Assembly: GCA_020726505.1 (NCBI GenBank)
Contig: JAHLEZ010000009.1
Location: 930,001-994,000 of the forward strand
DNA length: 64,000 nucleotides
Reading direction: 5' to 3'
DNA from: Leptodontidium sp. MPI-SDFR-AT-0119
Lineage: Eukaryota; Ascomycota; Leotiomycetes; Helotiales; Leptodontidiaceae
Both the position numbers and the translations under genes were made by a program. The first letter of the stretch is position 1. Every line of letters begins with the position of its first letter. Of this stretch, positions 36,900 to 48,854 are shown piece after piece. Below the pieces are notes generated by a model, which did not search any database, had not been told where the DNA came from, and saw nothing but the letters and a program-made list of their open reading frames with translations.

Positions 36900-37800
36900 A
36901 AGGCCGCCGAATTCGGTTAAGCTATCACTTATAACCACCGAATACTATAAAATTTAAATTATAAGGAATCTATAAGAAATCAGAAACGGATATATAGTTA
37001 TTATATTACGGCGAACTTTAACGCTTCTTAATACCGCACTTAGCAAAGCACTCCCCGACACCTTTAGTAATATTAACTAAGATAATAAACTTAAACTTAT
37101 TAATATTAGCGCTATTGACAGCTTCCCTAAAAGCGGTAATAACGACGTTAGGGCTTATAGTAAACAATTTATTAGTAACTTAATTAGCTCCGAAATCCTC
37201 GTTATTAAAAGAAGCGACAAAGATAACTAGGTCATAAGTAAGATTAAATTATAAGTGGACAGAGCCTTAATAAAACGGCTGTATCTCGAACTAGTTAATT
37301 ATATTCTTAATAATACGGCGACCGCTTATGATATCGCCAAGTGTATTAAATAGACTGTTCTCGAGAACTATCTCGGTCTAGAGGACGCCTTAAGTGACGA
37401 TTTAAAGTTTAGTAGCGCGAGAGTGGACATAAGGAGTATTAAAGCCATAGCCTTTTAAAAAGCCGACCGTTATACTTGACTTAGTACTTACGAGAGTAAA
37501 AAAGGTCTTGCGGTTAGTGATAATAAGGTCTTCTTTTATTCCTCCCTTATTTATTAGTATTAAATTATAAAAAGCGAACTTAAATTACTTATCCTATAGT
37601 AAAAGGGCGAATCAGTCGGCGGCAGTATTAACAAGGAATAATTGCTGACTCAAACTAAGTCTAGTAAATGCGGGTAACACAAGAGTAATAGTAGTAGTTA
37701 GTGCTGGCTCGGGGTATGTAGGTGCTGCCGTAGTAACGTAGGCTAAGACGGCAAGAGCAAGGATAGAGTTTAAAAGTATAATAAAATAAATATAGTCCGA
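36900..37800 (+). pseudogene. Unidentified degraded coding tract with C-terminal Cys/His cluster
   Basis: Plus-strand frame: TLLNTALSKALPDTFSNIN, ISAIDSFPKSGNNDVRAYSK, VDRALIKRLYLELVNYILNN, ATAYDIAKCIK*TVLENYLG, LEDALSDDLKFSSARVDIRS, SKKGLAVSDNKVFFYSSLIY. It then reads KCG*HKSNSSS*CWLGVCRC and ends near 37770. About ten RIP-type stops. The terminal Cys/His cluster recalls a nucleic-acid-binding knuckle, and the helical body would suit a gag-like protein, but no family was recognised and no LTRs were found around it. Confidence 0.45.
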
Positions 37801-40030
37801 GAAGGAAATTAAAAGAAATATATTATTTAATAATTGTTTAAATAAAAAGTCTTAAAAGAAGATATAAAATAAGAGAGATAGTGGCTTAATAGTGTTTAAT
37901 AATATAAGGGAGAGTAAAATAAAGGTTAAGTTATATAAATCTTTCTAATAACATTGGAGACACTAAAATTTGTTTATAAATGACTCTAATAAGTAATATG
38001 GCTCTTATATAATTATAGAGAGTCGAAATTATTCCTTTTACAAGTCTTTACCTTAAACGAGCCGTAAATTTAATTTTGGCTCTAGTTGGCTGACTTGACA
38101 TAAGCTTATTTATTAAGCTAAGAGATCTAAGAATATAAGATAAGCCTTATATATATTCTAATTATAGTAATAGTCGATCTCGCTAGTAGTAAGATTAATC
38201 TATTCGCCTTAATTAAACTTTCTTTTTATAAATTAATCTTATAAGAGGTGGCTAGTATTCGTGTTACTAAAGATTAATATGAGCCGTTTTTAAATCCTAA
38301 ACTATATTTGCCTAAGCGAGGTGCCTTTCTTAGTTCCCTTTATTTTTAAACATCTATAAATTATTTTTCTTTTGCTAGAATTAGATTACTTTAGTGTTAT
38401 ATAATAACTCGCTCGAATCAAAATAGCTTTAAGTGGCTGTAAAATAATAGTGGACGAATTAAAGCCCCCCTCTTTCTCTTGTTTATCTCAGAGTGTATCT
38501 AAGTAACAAGTAAATAAAGGCATCTTATTAACTTTATTATTTATTTAATTCTTAAAGCTCAAAACTTCAAAAACGTTTTTTTCCACGTTACCTACAAGTT
38601 AATATACTAAGCTTCAAGTAATTCTTTACTTCAGCACTTTTAATTACAAATTCGACTGCGGTACCGCTGAATTCTTAGTAAGGCGTAGGCGTAAGTCTCC
38701 TTTTACCTACTGCCCCTCAAATTATAATAAACGTAATATCGGAGTTCACTTAAAATACTACTCTTGTAACGTCCGCGCTCGTGTTTCTTCAAGACTAGAT
38801 CGAGTCCGAGGAGATTACGTTAATTATTAGCGCTACTTTTAATACTTAACTAGATTAACTCAATCCCCTTAGAGCCCTCAGTCGATTTACTAGAGACTTT
38901 GGCCTTAGAAACAGTCCTAGTAATATTAGAACTAGTAATAATACACGTATAAGGAACTCTAGCTAAAAGGTTCTAGATTGCCTTTAATTAATTATTAATT
39001 CCTTATTCCTTAGTAAAGTTATTCTTAACATTCGAGAAATAATAGAGATTAAGTTTATACTTATTTTATAGTTATTTAATATAGCTACTGATTAGTCCTT
39101 AGGAATATAGACTTATTTTTAGTATTTATACGACTAGTAAATATTACTCTTGTGAATATAAGACAAGGCCCGACAACTCTAGTTATTTCACCCTTAAAGA
39201 TTAATTAGTCTTTACAAAGACTCTAATGGTATATTTAAAATATAATAAAAGGGTAAAAGGCTATCATAGTAATATTAAAAGTAATATATTTTAAGGTATT
39301 AAATCTTTTACAGTCTTGTTCGATCCTCCACTAATATAATAGAACTAGAGGGTAAAAGAGGCTCGTAAGTAACGACTTTCGAAAATTACTAGTATTAAAT
39401 ATAAGTTATAATATATTTAATAAAACTAAAGCGCTTTAACGTTCCTTTTTACGTACTAAGAAACCTTACGTGGCGAGAAAAATAACATCGTAAAATCGCA
39501 AGACACCTTGCCCTAACGACACTTTGCTCTTTTAATTAACGTCTTTTACTAATATTGCCACGAGTTTATTAAGATGTTTACAAGAGCGGACTGTACTACC
39601 TACAAAAGAGGGAGGATTTAAGACCGTCTTAGGAAGCGTGTTTCCTTATAATTTAAATATAAGATTATATTTTATAAGTAGCTGTAATATTTAAAGTACT
39701 AATTATTTCTTAAGTACTAAATATCTTTTTATATATAGATTTTTATAAGTACTAATATTTTTCTAGGCACTAAACAAAATTTTGTATAATAATTTTTATA
39801 AGTACTTATAAATTCTATAGTGACTAGCGGGCCGGCCCGTTGTGGGAGATCGCCTCTAGTACGTCAGGGCTTAAGCGAGCTTAATAACGTTGTAACGCTA
39901 TAATATTATTAAAGTCTATCGTGGGGAGGTTCTTAATTAGTTCTAAATATAAATTAGTAGGGCTATTTACCTCATTATTAGGGAGCCAGATCGGATACCC
40001 GAGTAGGGCTATTAGACAGTAATCTTCTCT
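37801..40030. other. AT-rich, no gene recognised
   Basis: RIP-type sequence. A short plus-strand tract at about 38670-38820 (RRRRKSPFTYCPSNYNKRNI) has coding character but no assignable domain. Confidence 0.35.
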
Positions 40031-40110
40031 ATACCCTGTCTCTGCACCTTGTCTTTGTACCCTGTCTTTGCACCCTAACTTTACACCCTGTTTTTGCACC
40101 TTACCTCTTA
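40031..40110. repeat. 12-bp minisatellite, locus 2 (CCTTGTCTTTGCA-like)
   Basis: About seven imperfect 12-bp units such as CCCTGTCTTTGCA and CCTTGTCTTTGTA, inverted relative to the array at 11341-11465. Confidence 0.8.
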
Positions 40111-40702
40111 GGTGAGATCGTATAACTAATTAATAAGGGGTTACACTATATTTTGTGTGTAATTTCTAAGTCTGCCTGTCTAAGAGGTTATTATAGTTAA
40201 AAATAACTCCCTAGAGGTGTTTCTACCCTAGGACAATCCCCGTGGCCTAATTAGCTAGTAATTTAACGAATGCTAGCAGCTGGTTAATTACTGTAGGGTT
40301 CTAAAACGGCCTCTAGAAACCAATAATAATTCTATATTAACTTATCGCTAACTTGTTTTATTAATATAAAGAGCTTCTAAAGAGAGCTTACTCTAATATT
40401 ATTAGGCTAATATAGTGTAATAGACTATTAAGAATATAACGCTTATATTATAACGTGATTCTTATTTAGCTCTTACAACAAGTTATTATTTAATAAGTAG
40501 TTGTAAAATAGGTTATAAAAAAAATCTATATAATTTAATTTAATTACTCAGACTTACTAAGTTTAATATTATCCTCGGAATTCGTAATATAAATTAACGA
40601 GGAACTGCCCCGCGTAGGATGCTATGGTCTGTAGTCGGTGCACTCAATCTATTTTTAGATTCGGAGTATTATAATTGCGCATATATGTGTTTGACGTAAT
40701 AC

Positions 40703-40940
40703 AATCCGGATTAATCGCGTCTAAAGTATAATGACCTAACATACTACAAGGCAGTATATGTGCTTTATTTATACTTTAAGCCTATGTAGTCTGAATTTCA
40801 CTACTGTAATCCGGATTAATCGCGTCTAAAGTATAATGCCTTAATATATTATAATATCGCGTATATGCCTTATTTATACTTCAAGCTAAAGTAGTCCGTA
40901 TTACACTACTAAAATTCGGACTACTTTGTCTTAAAGTACA
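40703..40940. repeat. Tandem 105-bp repeats with internal dyad symmetry
   Basis: AATCCGGATTAATCGCG begins at 40703 and 40808, and a diverged third unit (AATTCGGACTAC) begins at 40913, giving a 105-bp period. Within each unit the start (ATCCGGATTA...TAAAGTATAA) is complementary to its later part (TTATACTTTAAGC...GTAGTC.GAATT), so each unit can form an imperfect hairpin. Confidence 0.75.
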
Positions 40941-42004
40941 CGAATTCAGCCTAGTAGAACTTAGAGTAAGCTGAAATTTGCACTGAAACTTAAACTACTC
41001 CCGCTAATAATACAAAAATTCAGAGCATTCCTATAATCTACACTGAGGAGCCGAATTAGGTCAAGGTGAGTGGACATTATTTCCCTTAGGAACTTAGGAC
41101 TCTTAGTAGAATTCTCGTATGATTTCTACGGTCTTAAGAGTATTTTCCTAATATCCGTGAAGTCCTACGAGCTATAATACCCCGAGATAATTATCTTAGT
41201 AGAAATACTATCCCAGGATAATTATCTCGGAAGTTAGATTCTTATAACGCTATAATCCTTAAAGAAAAATCCGGGGAGAATTTTTCTAATTAATCACGGG
41301 TCCTATAAAAACCGGGTTAAGAAAGTAAGGCTCTTAATATATTCTTCTTAAGATTTATATTGTCCTAAGAATCTTATCTTTGAATTTATCTCTAAAAAAC
41401 TCTTATAAGAGCCTTAAAATTCTACAGCTCTTTATACGTGATTCCTCTTACTTACACGAGATCGCAGATCAAATTTTCTCTTAAAAACTAATTCCTAAGA
41501 TATTATTCTAAGTCTATTAATTAAATTATACTACTGATATTAGTAATAAATTTAAAGGCCCTTGGGCTATTCTAAGACTATTATTATTAGACTATAACCA
41601 CGGTCACGTGCGAATCACAAACGTTAAAAGACTAATAACGTATTAGTTTAGTAAGTACGTGGCGATACTTATTCTTATAAATGATAGTTTCGAAATCTAA
41701 TTGAAGTAACCTTGTCGCGGGATTAAAGGTTCTGAGATTAACTCATTAATAACGTCTTTAACTTTCCTTGTTATATCGAATATATTACAAGACTTAATCG
41801 GGCCCCTTATCGATTCCTGTCGATCCCCAAGACTATAATTAAAAAGAGGTAGGGGTGTCACTTGAACCTTATGTCTATTAGACGATTGGGGCCTCTAATG
41901 CGGCTCCTCGTTAATCTCGGATATAATTAAAATTAGGTAAGGGAGCTAGATAAGATACTTAGGTTTAGACTAAGGACTATTAAATAATAACTTTCCGCAC
42001 TATT

Positions 42005-42088
42005 CTCTGCTCCTTGTCTCTACTCCTTGTCTTTACTCCTTGTCTTTGTACCCTGTCTTTGTACCCGGTCTTTGCACCCTGTCTATCC
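42005..42088. repeat. 12-bp minisatellite, locus 3
   Basis: About seven units of CTCCTTGTCTTTA / CCCTGTCTTTGTA type, same orientation as the array at 40031. Confidence 0.8.
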
Positions 42089-42661
42089 CTTACACGTCTT
42101 AAAAGTTCTTATTTAAGCCTTAGATCTATATTTGTTTGTCCGAGACCCTTATAAGCTTTAAACTTGATGTTTGAGAGCCTATTTAGCTTAATAGTCGCGG
42201 TAGTGTACGCCCGTACTATTAGACTAGTATGTGTTTGTCTCTATACGTATTATATAGAACCAAGATTATCGTGCTCGCAGATTAGCCCTACTAGAGCAGG
42301 AATCTTCTAGGGACATCGCGGTACTAAGAGTAATAAATATAGTTTTCATAAATTTATATAGGACTTAAAAATTCTCGGTTTAAAACTAAAATACTAATAG
42401 CTTCGCTACATAATCTTCTCCACGGTGGCCCCTAATCTTTTGAGTTAAGTAACGTCTATCCCTCCGTAGCGAGAAACCTACTGTGCCGAGAAAAATTATA
42501 AGTACTTTGACTTCAAGTAATTTCAACTTTACATGTACATTATTACCTGTAATTAATTTGTACAAGTTACGTTCTATAGCTACTCTTAAACACTCTAAAC
42601 CACTTATATAAGAAAATTATGTTCGTATCGTTGGCCTCGCGCCTGATTTGCGGGACGTCCA

Positions 42662-42929
42662 TGTTACGACCCGTAACCACCTGTAACGGACCTGTTGGGT
42701 TGAATAGCGGGCGGCTGGCTAGCGACTGCGCTAAGCCTAATTAGGAAGACTAGGTGGCGACTACGCTAGCCTCAATTGAGGCGCCACCTCCTGTATTTAT
42801 ACTCGAGCTCCCTCTTGTAGAAAGCTCTCCTTTTCTCCTTGTCTTTTCTTCTCGATTTTGAGCGTAGCTTTAGGCCTAAATACAAAGCTTGAGTCAACTC
42901 GCCGTATCAACCTATCGCCAGCCGTAACA
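42662..42929 (+). mobile_element. TGTTACG...CGTAACA-type LTR (268 bp), copy a
   Basis: Starts TGTTACGACC and ends CAGCCGTAACA. It aligns over its length with the reverse complement of 45187-45488 (shared CTCCTTGTCTTTTCTTCTCG and AATACAAAGCTTGAGTC). The ends resemble Gypsy-type LTRs. The flanks (GTCCA / GAAGC) are not duplicated, so this copy may be rearranged or one side of a disrupted element. It is shorter than its partner. Confidence 0.75.
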
Positions 42930-42982
42930 GAAGCTCTTGTTTTTATATTAACCAAGGCTCGCCAGCGATATTATCCCCTTAA

Positions 42983-45017
42983 CTGCGGCTGCGTGCACAG
43001 CCTGTAAGCCCCTGTAGCGAAGCCTGGAGTGGCCACTAAATTAAGCGAGCCTCACTAAAATTCTAGTAAGTAGAACGCTGTAGATAAGAGAGCAATTGAC
43101 ATTTAAATACTATCTATTCTCTATAGTACATAATGAAACAGTGATTATTATCACATAAGTGGACTTGGCATTATTTGTAACCGTAAAAAGTAGCACTTCG
43201 GGTGCTCGTCCGACCTGTATTTATAGTGATCTCCCCTAAAGCTTGCCTCTTACGAGAATGATCGTGAAGCCTCCTTCCCTTGTAAGCTGCGCAATTAGAC
43301 CTTGTAGACATCTTGATTTGCTTGTGTTTATGTACCGGAACCTGAAATGTCTCCTTGGATATATTAGAATTACGCCTCTTTCGGGTACCTAGTGTATCTT
43401 TCGCCATATTAATTAATGTTTCCACTAGCTTCTTTCGGAAGTCGTCTTAGGAGCGAGTATTAACCTTCCCTTTATGGCCAGAGAAGTAAAGAATTAAATA
43501 ATAGTTACTAAGTACTACTAAAAGCATGAATTAGTGAAGAGCTTAGATAGTACCCTCGTCGTAGTCGCTTAAGGCCCGCATTATGTCCTTGTAATTGATC
43601 TCCTAAGTCGACAGCTCCTATATTATAGTTGTAGGAATTATACAATTGAGGGATCTAGAGCTTCTTTGTGGCGTCTTTTCCGAAAGGAACACGTGAGGTC
43701 TTTATATACTTTGTAGTCTCCTTTGGACGACGTCGGAGCCGTAGAACTTTCTTGATTCCGTCAAAGACAGTCGACATAGCAAGAGCAAAAGCGCTATCTT
43801 TGAAGCCGGTTTGATTGACTATATTTGACTCTATAGGAAAGGCGTAGACGGTCCCCTAAGGCAATACTTTGTCTCCGTGATCTACTTTTTTTAAGTCCAC
43901 TAAATTAGCCAAAACACCTGACGTAGTGCGAGCTGTGCCTGTAGTAGCGTATCCTAGCTTCCGAAGATACTTAAACAGCTTAATAGAAGTGAAGAGATTG
44001 TCGTAATAGAGGTAGTATGTGGCCTTCGGGAGTAGACTTAAAAGATGCGGAACAACTGATTAAGTCTTATTTAATTCCTTTAGTTTTTTGACTCTAACTA
44101 GGCCTCCTTTTTTGCTTAGTCGATAAAATACCTATCTTAAGAAGAACCCTCGTTGAGTAATAACTTATATCTTCAAACTAGTGGAAATAGGCTTGCCCGG
44201 GATAGTAGTTATCTCTTTAGATCGGCCAGTGTATCGTCGGATTACTTTATCTATAGTAACATCTCGCCCGGGTTTCTAAAACCGTATATTAGTTTCTTGA
44301 ATATGTGTATTCAATAGTTTTGTCTATATAAAAATCAGCTAAATCTATAAGAAATTAAAGGAGATATAAGACCTTTTGATATAAGTCTTTAATATTAGAT
44401 GACGCTACACGGAACCGAATTCTAAGCTCTTAAAAGCGGTCCCTTAAGAATATATTAGTAACGTAGTAAAAAGGGGTAATCTTGTCTCTGGTCTAGTAGT
44501 CTTTAATCTTGTTAAGGGGAAACACAGTCATGTAAATAAGAAAGGCTAAAAAGAGGTATATCTCATTCCGAGTCGTAGTATACTACTGTTTGGCTCTACT
44601 CCGTGGTGCTGAATCGTTTAAAGGTAACGGCTTATCGTATCTATTAGTAGCTTCAACAATCCTATCAACGATTTTAGGCGTGTAATACTGTAGAAATAGC
44701 GTAAGAGGATTATTAAGGTCGACCTCGGGTAGTAGGTTTAGTTGCATATCGAATGGAGGCGCATCTATAGGCTCAAACTTCGTCCCTTTCACTTTTAAGG
44801 GCGGAGCCTTAGGCCTTAGGGTGCCTGTATCAGTGGGATCGCGTTTTGTTGATTCCGACATTTTGAATACAGTAAAAAGTAGGTAATTTAGGTAGGAAAA
44901 GACTACTTTATTGATGTTTTTGTTATAGTGAGGCACGCGCCTTGAAACGCCTAAGGTGATAGGCTCCTTAGCGCCCCACCTCCAGCGCTGCACCCTGAAA
45001 AAGTGTGCATACCGCAG
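42983..45017 (-). mobile_element. piggyBac-like element, copy 2 (2035 bp)
   Basis: TTAA at 42979-42982 and 45018-45021. The termini (CTGCGGCTGCGTGCACA and the reverse complement CTGCGGTATGCACAC) match copy 1. The match again extends beyond TTAA (TATCCCC on each side, inverted). More RIP-mutated than copy 1. Confidence 0.82.
43114..44861 (-). pseudogene. piggyBac-type transposase, copy 2, RIP-degraded
   Basis: ATG at 44859-44861 (MSESTKRDPTDTGTLRP), homologous to copy 1 from the first residues (FEPIDAPPFDMQLNL; PLTLFLQYYTPKIVDRIVEA). It runs to SFYGYK-like text and a Cys-rich tail (CQVHLCDNNHC) with stop at 43114-43116. Many CAG/TGG-derived stops. The leader read upstream of 44861 is not part of the gene. 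The recognisable catalytic regions align with those of copy 1 but with more substitutions. Confidence 0.85.
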
Positions 45018-45186
45018 TTAAGGGGATACTCCACTACCACTATATTCGACTCCACTTTACCGAGAAACCGAAAAACCTTTGCTTTGAGGGTGGAAGGGAT
45101 ACCAGAGACTTGAGCACACTACCCTGTTAGTCACCTCTGTGATCAAGACAAACTGTGAAAGCTCTTGTTCAGCACTTGAGGCTTAG

Positions 45187-45488
45187 TGTTACGGCTGGCC
45201 AGAGGTTGATACGGCGAGTAGACTCAAGCTTTGTATTTGGACCTAAGGCTACGCTCAGAATCGAGAAGAAAAGACAAGGAGGGAAGGAGAGCTCTCCGTA
45301 AGGGAGGGCTCGAGTATATATACATGAAGGACCCTCCTAATGGGGCCTAGCGTAGTCGAGTGCTATTCACGTCAACATGTCGCAGGCTCGCCACCTAGTC
45401 TTCCCTATCGGGCTTAGCGCCGTCGCATAGCCAGCGATGCTACGAACCAGTGTCGGTTAGAATGCGAGGCGCATCGTAGGTCGTAACA
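45187..45488 (-). mobile_element. TGTTACG...CGTAACA-type solo LTR (302 bp), copy b
   Basis: On the minus strand it starts TGTTACGACCTACGATGCG and ends GCCAGCCGTAACA. A perfect 5-bp target duplication CTTAG lies at 45182-45186 and 45489-45493. It retains CA/TG. No internal retroelement sequence adjoins it, hence a solo LTR. Confidence 0.87.
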
Positions 45489-45663
45489 CTTAGCAATCAA
45501 GACACCGGTATGTCTATATAGAGGATCAATGGATTCGTGGCAAACTTATTAATTACTGACTTTCTAGAAATGTTAAAGGTAAGTGGCGATTTTAAAGTAG
45601 TATATAAGTAAATAGTTCCCTAAGACCTCTAAGAAACAAAGACATTTCTCTTGATTTCTTAAA

Positions 45664-48600
45664 TTATATTATAAGCTTTACTCCTTTTTTAAAGTAAAAG
45701 AAGGAAGTTCTCTTAGATAAATGTCCTAAAATAAGAGATTAGTTCTAAGTATCTGAACAAGTTTCCCGATAATTAGGAGGCAGCCAAAGTATATTTGTAT
45801 CGCCTTCTACTACCTAATAATTAAATACTTGTAGGAGTAGTAATAGCTTGCCGTCAGGTGAAAAGGCCACAGAACTAACCGACTCAGTGTGGCCCTCGAG
45901 CGTCTGTAGCGCTGCTCCCGTAGCCGCGTCCCAGAGCCGGACTGTGTTATCGTACGAGCCAGACACGACCTGCTTGCCGTCGAGTAAGAAGGCCACGGAA
46001 TTGACCGACTTAGTGTGGCCCTCGAGCGTCTGTAGCGCTACTCCCGTAGCCGCGTCCCAGAGCCGGACCGTGTTGTCGTACGAGCTAGACACGACCTACT
46101 TGCCGTCGGGAGAGAAGGCCACGGAATTAACCGACTCAGTGTGGCCCTCGAGCGTCTATAGCGCTACGTTCTAGTGTACTTGAACTTTTAGTTTTAGTTA
46201 GATCTAATCTAGGACGAAACCCTCGAAGTTCCTTCGAACAATGTTATTTCCTAGCGCAAAGACAAGAGTAAAGTAATATAGTTATAGGGGTGTTTGTTTA
46301 ATCGGCAATCGATTATATAACACAAACCGCTTTATATTATAAATAAATATATATAAATTAGGACTTTTATTAACCTAAGGACAAATTATTTAGACTCCTA
46401 TAGATAGTAGACTAATAACTTACTAAAATATATAACTCTAACGACAATATTACTTAAATCCCTTCTGACGTCTTACTTATTTACTTAAGCGCCTTAAGTT
46501 AGTGTAGTAAATAAGCCTGCAGAAATCGGTGGGCTTCTTTGCCGTCGTAAACCTAAGAGCCACTCCTTTGTAAATACTAAGCCTAATAGAGGCATATATA
46601 TTAAACTTCAGGCGGAAGGCATTTCTGAAGATAACTACTCTTAACTTAGTTAACTTAATTACTAAAAGTATATATTTCGCAAATATCCTTCTTGAGTGTC
46701 TAGGACATTAGTTATATATAGCTAGTGGCTAATGTCTAATGCGCCTCCTTCTTATCCACTTAAAATTCCTTACATCGATCTTTGTTAAGGAAGAAGTCGC
46801 GAAATAAAGGGTAATATAGGCAGAGTTAGTGAGTCAGGTCTATTAGTATATTAAGGATCGTATAAAAGTCCTTAAACGTCTAGTCGATATCTTTTTTTAG
46901 AAGGTATAATAGCCTACTTAATGAAGAGGTAAAAAGAAGCGAGAGTAACACTACGAGACTTCTAAGTATATACTTTAATATATTATATACCTCGTTTACC
47001 TCTTCGTCCGAATATTCTGAGGAGATCGAGTACTTAAGGACAGCAAAGTAGATCTCGTCGAGGTGTTTCTCTAGTGTAATAACACCGCTGCTGTTACTGC
47101 CCTTGAGAATTATATCTAGTCGCTTGCGTGCGAACCGCTTCCCTTCACGAATAAACTAATACGCGGTTGCCGCCTAAATAAAAAGGCTACATGTGTATAA
47201 AACTAGCTGTCTTAATACTATTTCGCCTGGCTAATTTACGCTAAGAGTCCACTCCTGCCTAATTATCCCTAAATTGTATTCTAGAAATAGAGATATATTA
47301 TAGTTAATAGTCGCCGGAGGTATATCTTAAAGGACGAAGTCCTAGTGTTAAGTTTGTAAGATATTATATATATTATGTTAGATTGAAATTTCGGGTCTAT
47401 TAGTTAAGAATACTCAAAAGCGAACCTTCTTTAGCGATTAAGCTTTAACTAATAGTTATAAGATAAGTCTAATATCTGCGTCGCTATCATATTCGTCTAT
47501 AATATCAATTACGAATATAAAAGAAAAAGGGCGGTAACCTCTATCGAGTTTAGAAAGTAGACTAAGAATAAGTTGCCGCCGCTAGTTAATATACGACTAA
47601 GTCGCTACGCTTTTATTCTCCTTTATTATATTATAAATATAGCACTTTAAAGATAAAGATTCTTCGGAGAATTATAACGCTATAATAATAAAGAACTTAT
47701 TAATATAACTAATGTCGCTACTACTTTTAGAGAAGAAGAAGCTAGCACTAAGACGACCTTATTAAAAGTAGTTATAGGCGATAGTACGAGTAATCGTAGA
47801 TTTTCTTATATTAGCTAATCTATAGAGTTAAAATATAGTACGTTCGTCACCTCTGTTTATTTAATCTTATATTTATTATTATAAGTCGACGCGAGTATTA
47901 AGGAGACAAGTTAGTTTGTGTTATTACTTTATAGTATTAAAGGGTACATTGGCGGCGTATAATAGGTTTTCAAGTAGGCCGTCTATATCTAGAGCGCTTC
48001 TTAGAAAATGACTTAATTATCCTTAGCTCTAAATTAAAAACGACTATACGAGTATTATACGCAAGTAGTAAGTAATACGTAGTATTAAAAAAGATATACT
48101 TACTAAGTACATAGTTTTCGATTTCTTTATAAAGCCAAGAGAACACTATTTTCTTACCTTCGTTATACTCGAGTAGCATAGAAACGTCGAAAACACTAAG
48201 GAGACAGTATGCCTTGTCCTCTACTTCCTTAGTGTGCCGCTACTTAATTTAACTAAATATCTTTTTAGGAATAAAGCGAGAAAGCGACTTCCCTTAGAGA
48301 GTATTTATTGAAATTTCTATTATTTTAGCGATTTACTATTTAAGCGAACTCTTATTACCGAGCCGTATACTATCTCGTGAATAAAACTTAACTATCTCTA
48401 AAGTAAAGAGCTCTTATAGAGTTTAACCCTAAGCGAACTATTCGCTTAATTAAAATATAAGTTCTTAAGTATTCTTGTTAAACGAATCCCTCGCTCTCCG
48501 CTTTGTCGTCGACACATTTATTAGATAGACATAGTATTTGAGAGCCTTCTAGTACTACTAAAACATAAAGTATATAACTATACTGAGCTCGTTCTAATCC

Positions 48601-48854
48601 GACTAATTAATATAATAAGTATTTACTTAGAAGTAGTGTAAGCTATTAACTTTTACTTGTACGTTATAGAATTATAGTTTCTAGTAGCCTAGTTTCTTTT
48701 TGTCGTTAATCCCCTTAGTAATTTCCTTAAATATAATCTTATTATCTTTATATATACTTTATTTATAAAATAAAATAACGTATAGAGGTATATTGTCTTT
48801 CGCGAACCGTTCTTAAGTAAAGTAGCCGTCGTCGCTAACGGCTAGAAGACGCAT
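45664..48854 (-). pseudogene. HET-NACHT-WD40 (HET-E/D/R-like) NLR, copy B, complete but RIP-inactivated
   Basis: ATG at 48852-48854 (MRLLAVSDDGYFT). The HET block (NTYYIN*SD*NELSIVI) is near 48580-48630. NACHT P-loop LANIRKSTITRTIA at 47777-47818, then SASFFFSK. LYYPLFRDFFLNKDRC lies near 46790-46840, and the STAND C-terminal region (CLPPEV*Y, FL*AYLLH*LKAL, EGI*VILSLE) follows. Next are a linker (NNIVRRNFEGFVLD) and WD40 units of 42 residues (TLEGHTESVNSVAFSPDGK; YDNTVRLWDAATG). It ends with the family's usual tail GDTNILWLPPNYRETC and TAA at 45664-45666. HET-NACHT-WD40 proteins of this class sense non-self in Podospora. Only two full WD units plus partial ones remain. Stops and at least two frameshifts make it non-functional. 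It is paralogous to 1-2048. Confidence 0.92.
45845..46170 (-). repeat. WD40 repeat array, 126-bp units, little affected by RIP
   Basis: GAGCGTCTGTAGCGCT-type blocks recur at intervals of 126 bp (near 45897, 46023, 46149). The two full units differ at roughly nine positions. The minus strand keeps an uninterrupted frame here, while the flanking HET and NACHT parts of the same gene have many stops. High-identity WD units are typical of HET-E/D/R-type genes and allow repeat shuffling. Confidence 0.88.

Noticed and set aside
42662..45488. The two inverted TGTTACG repeats as TIRs of one DNA transposon
   Set aside because: One copy has its own 5-bp duplication (CTTAG) and the copies are TG...CA LTR-like with a length difference; independent solo LTRs fit better.
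45848..46174. 108-codon plus-strand frame
   Set aside because: Antisense of the WD40 repeats; its repetitiveness mirrors the 126-bp units.
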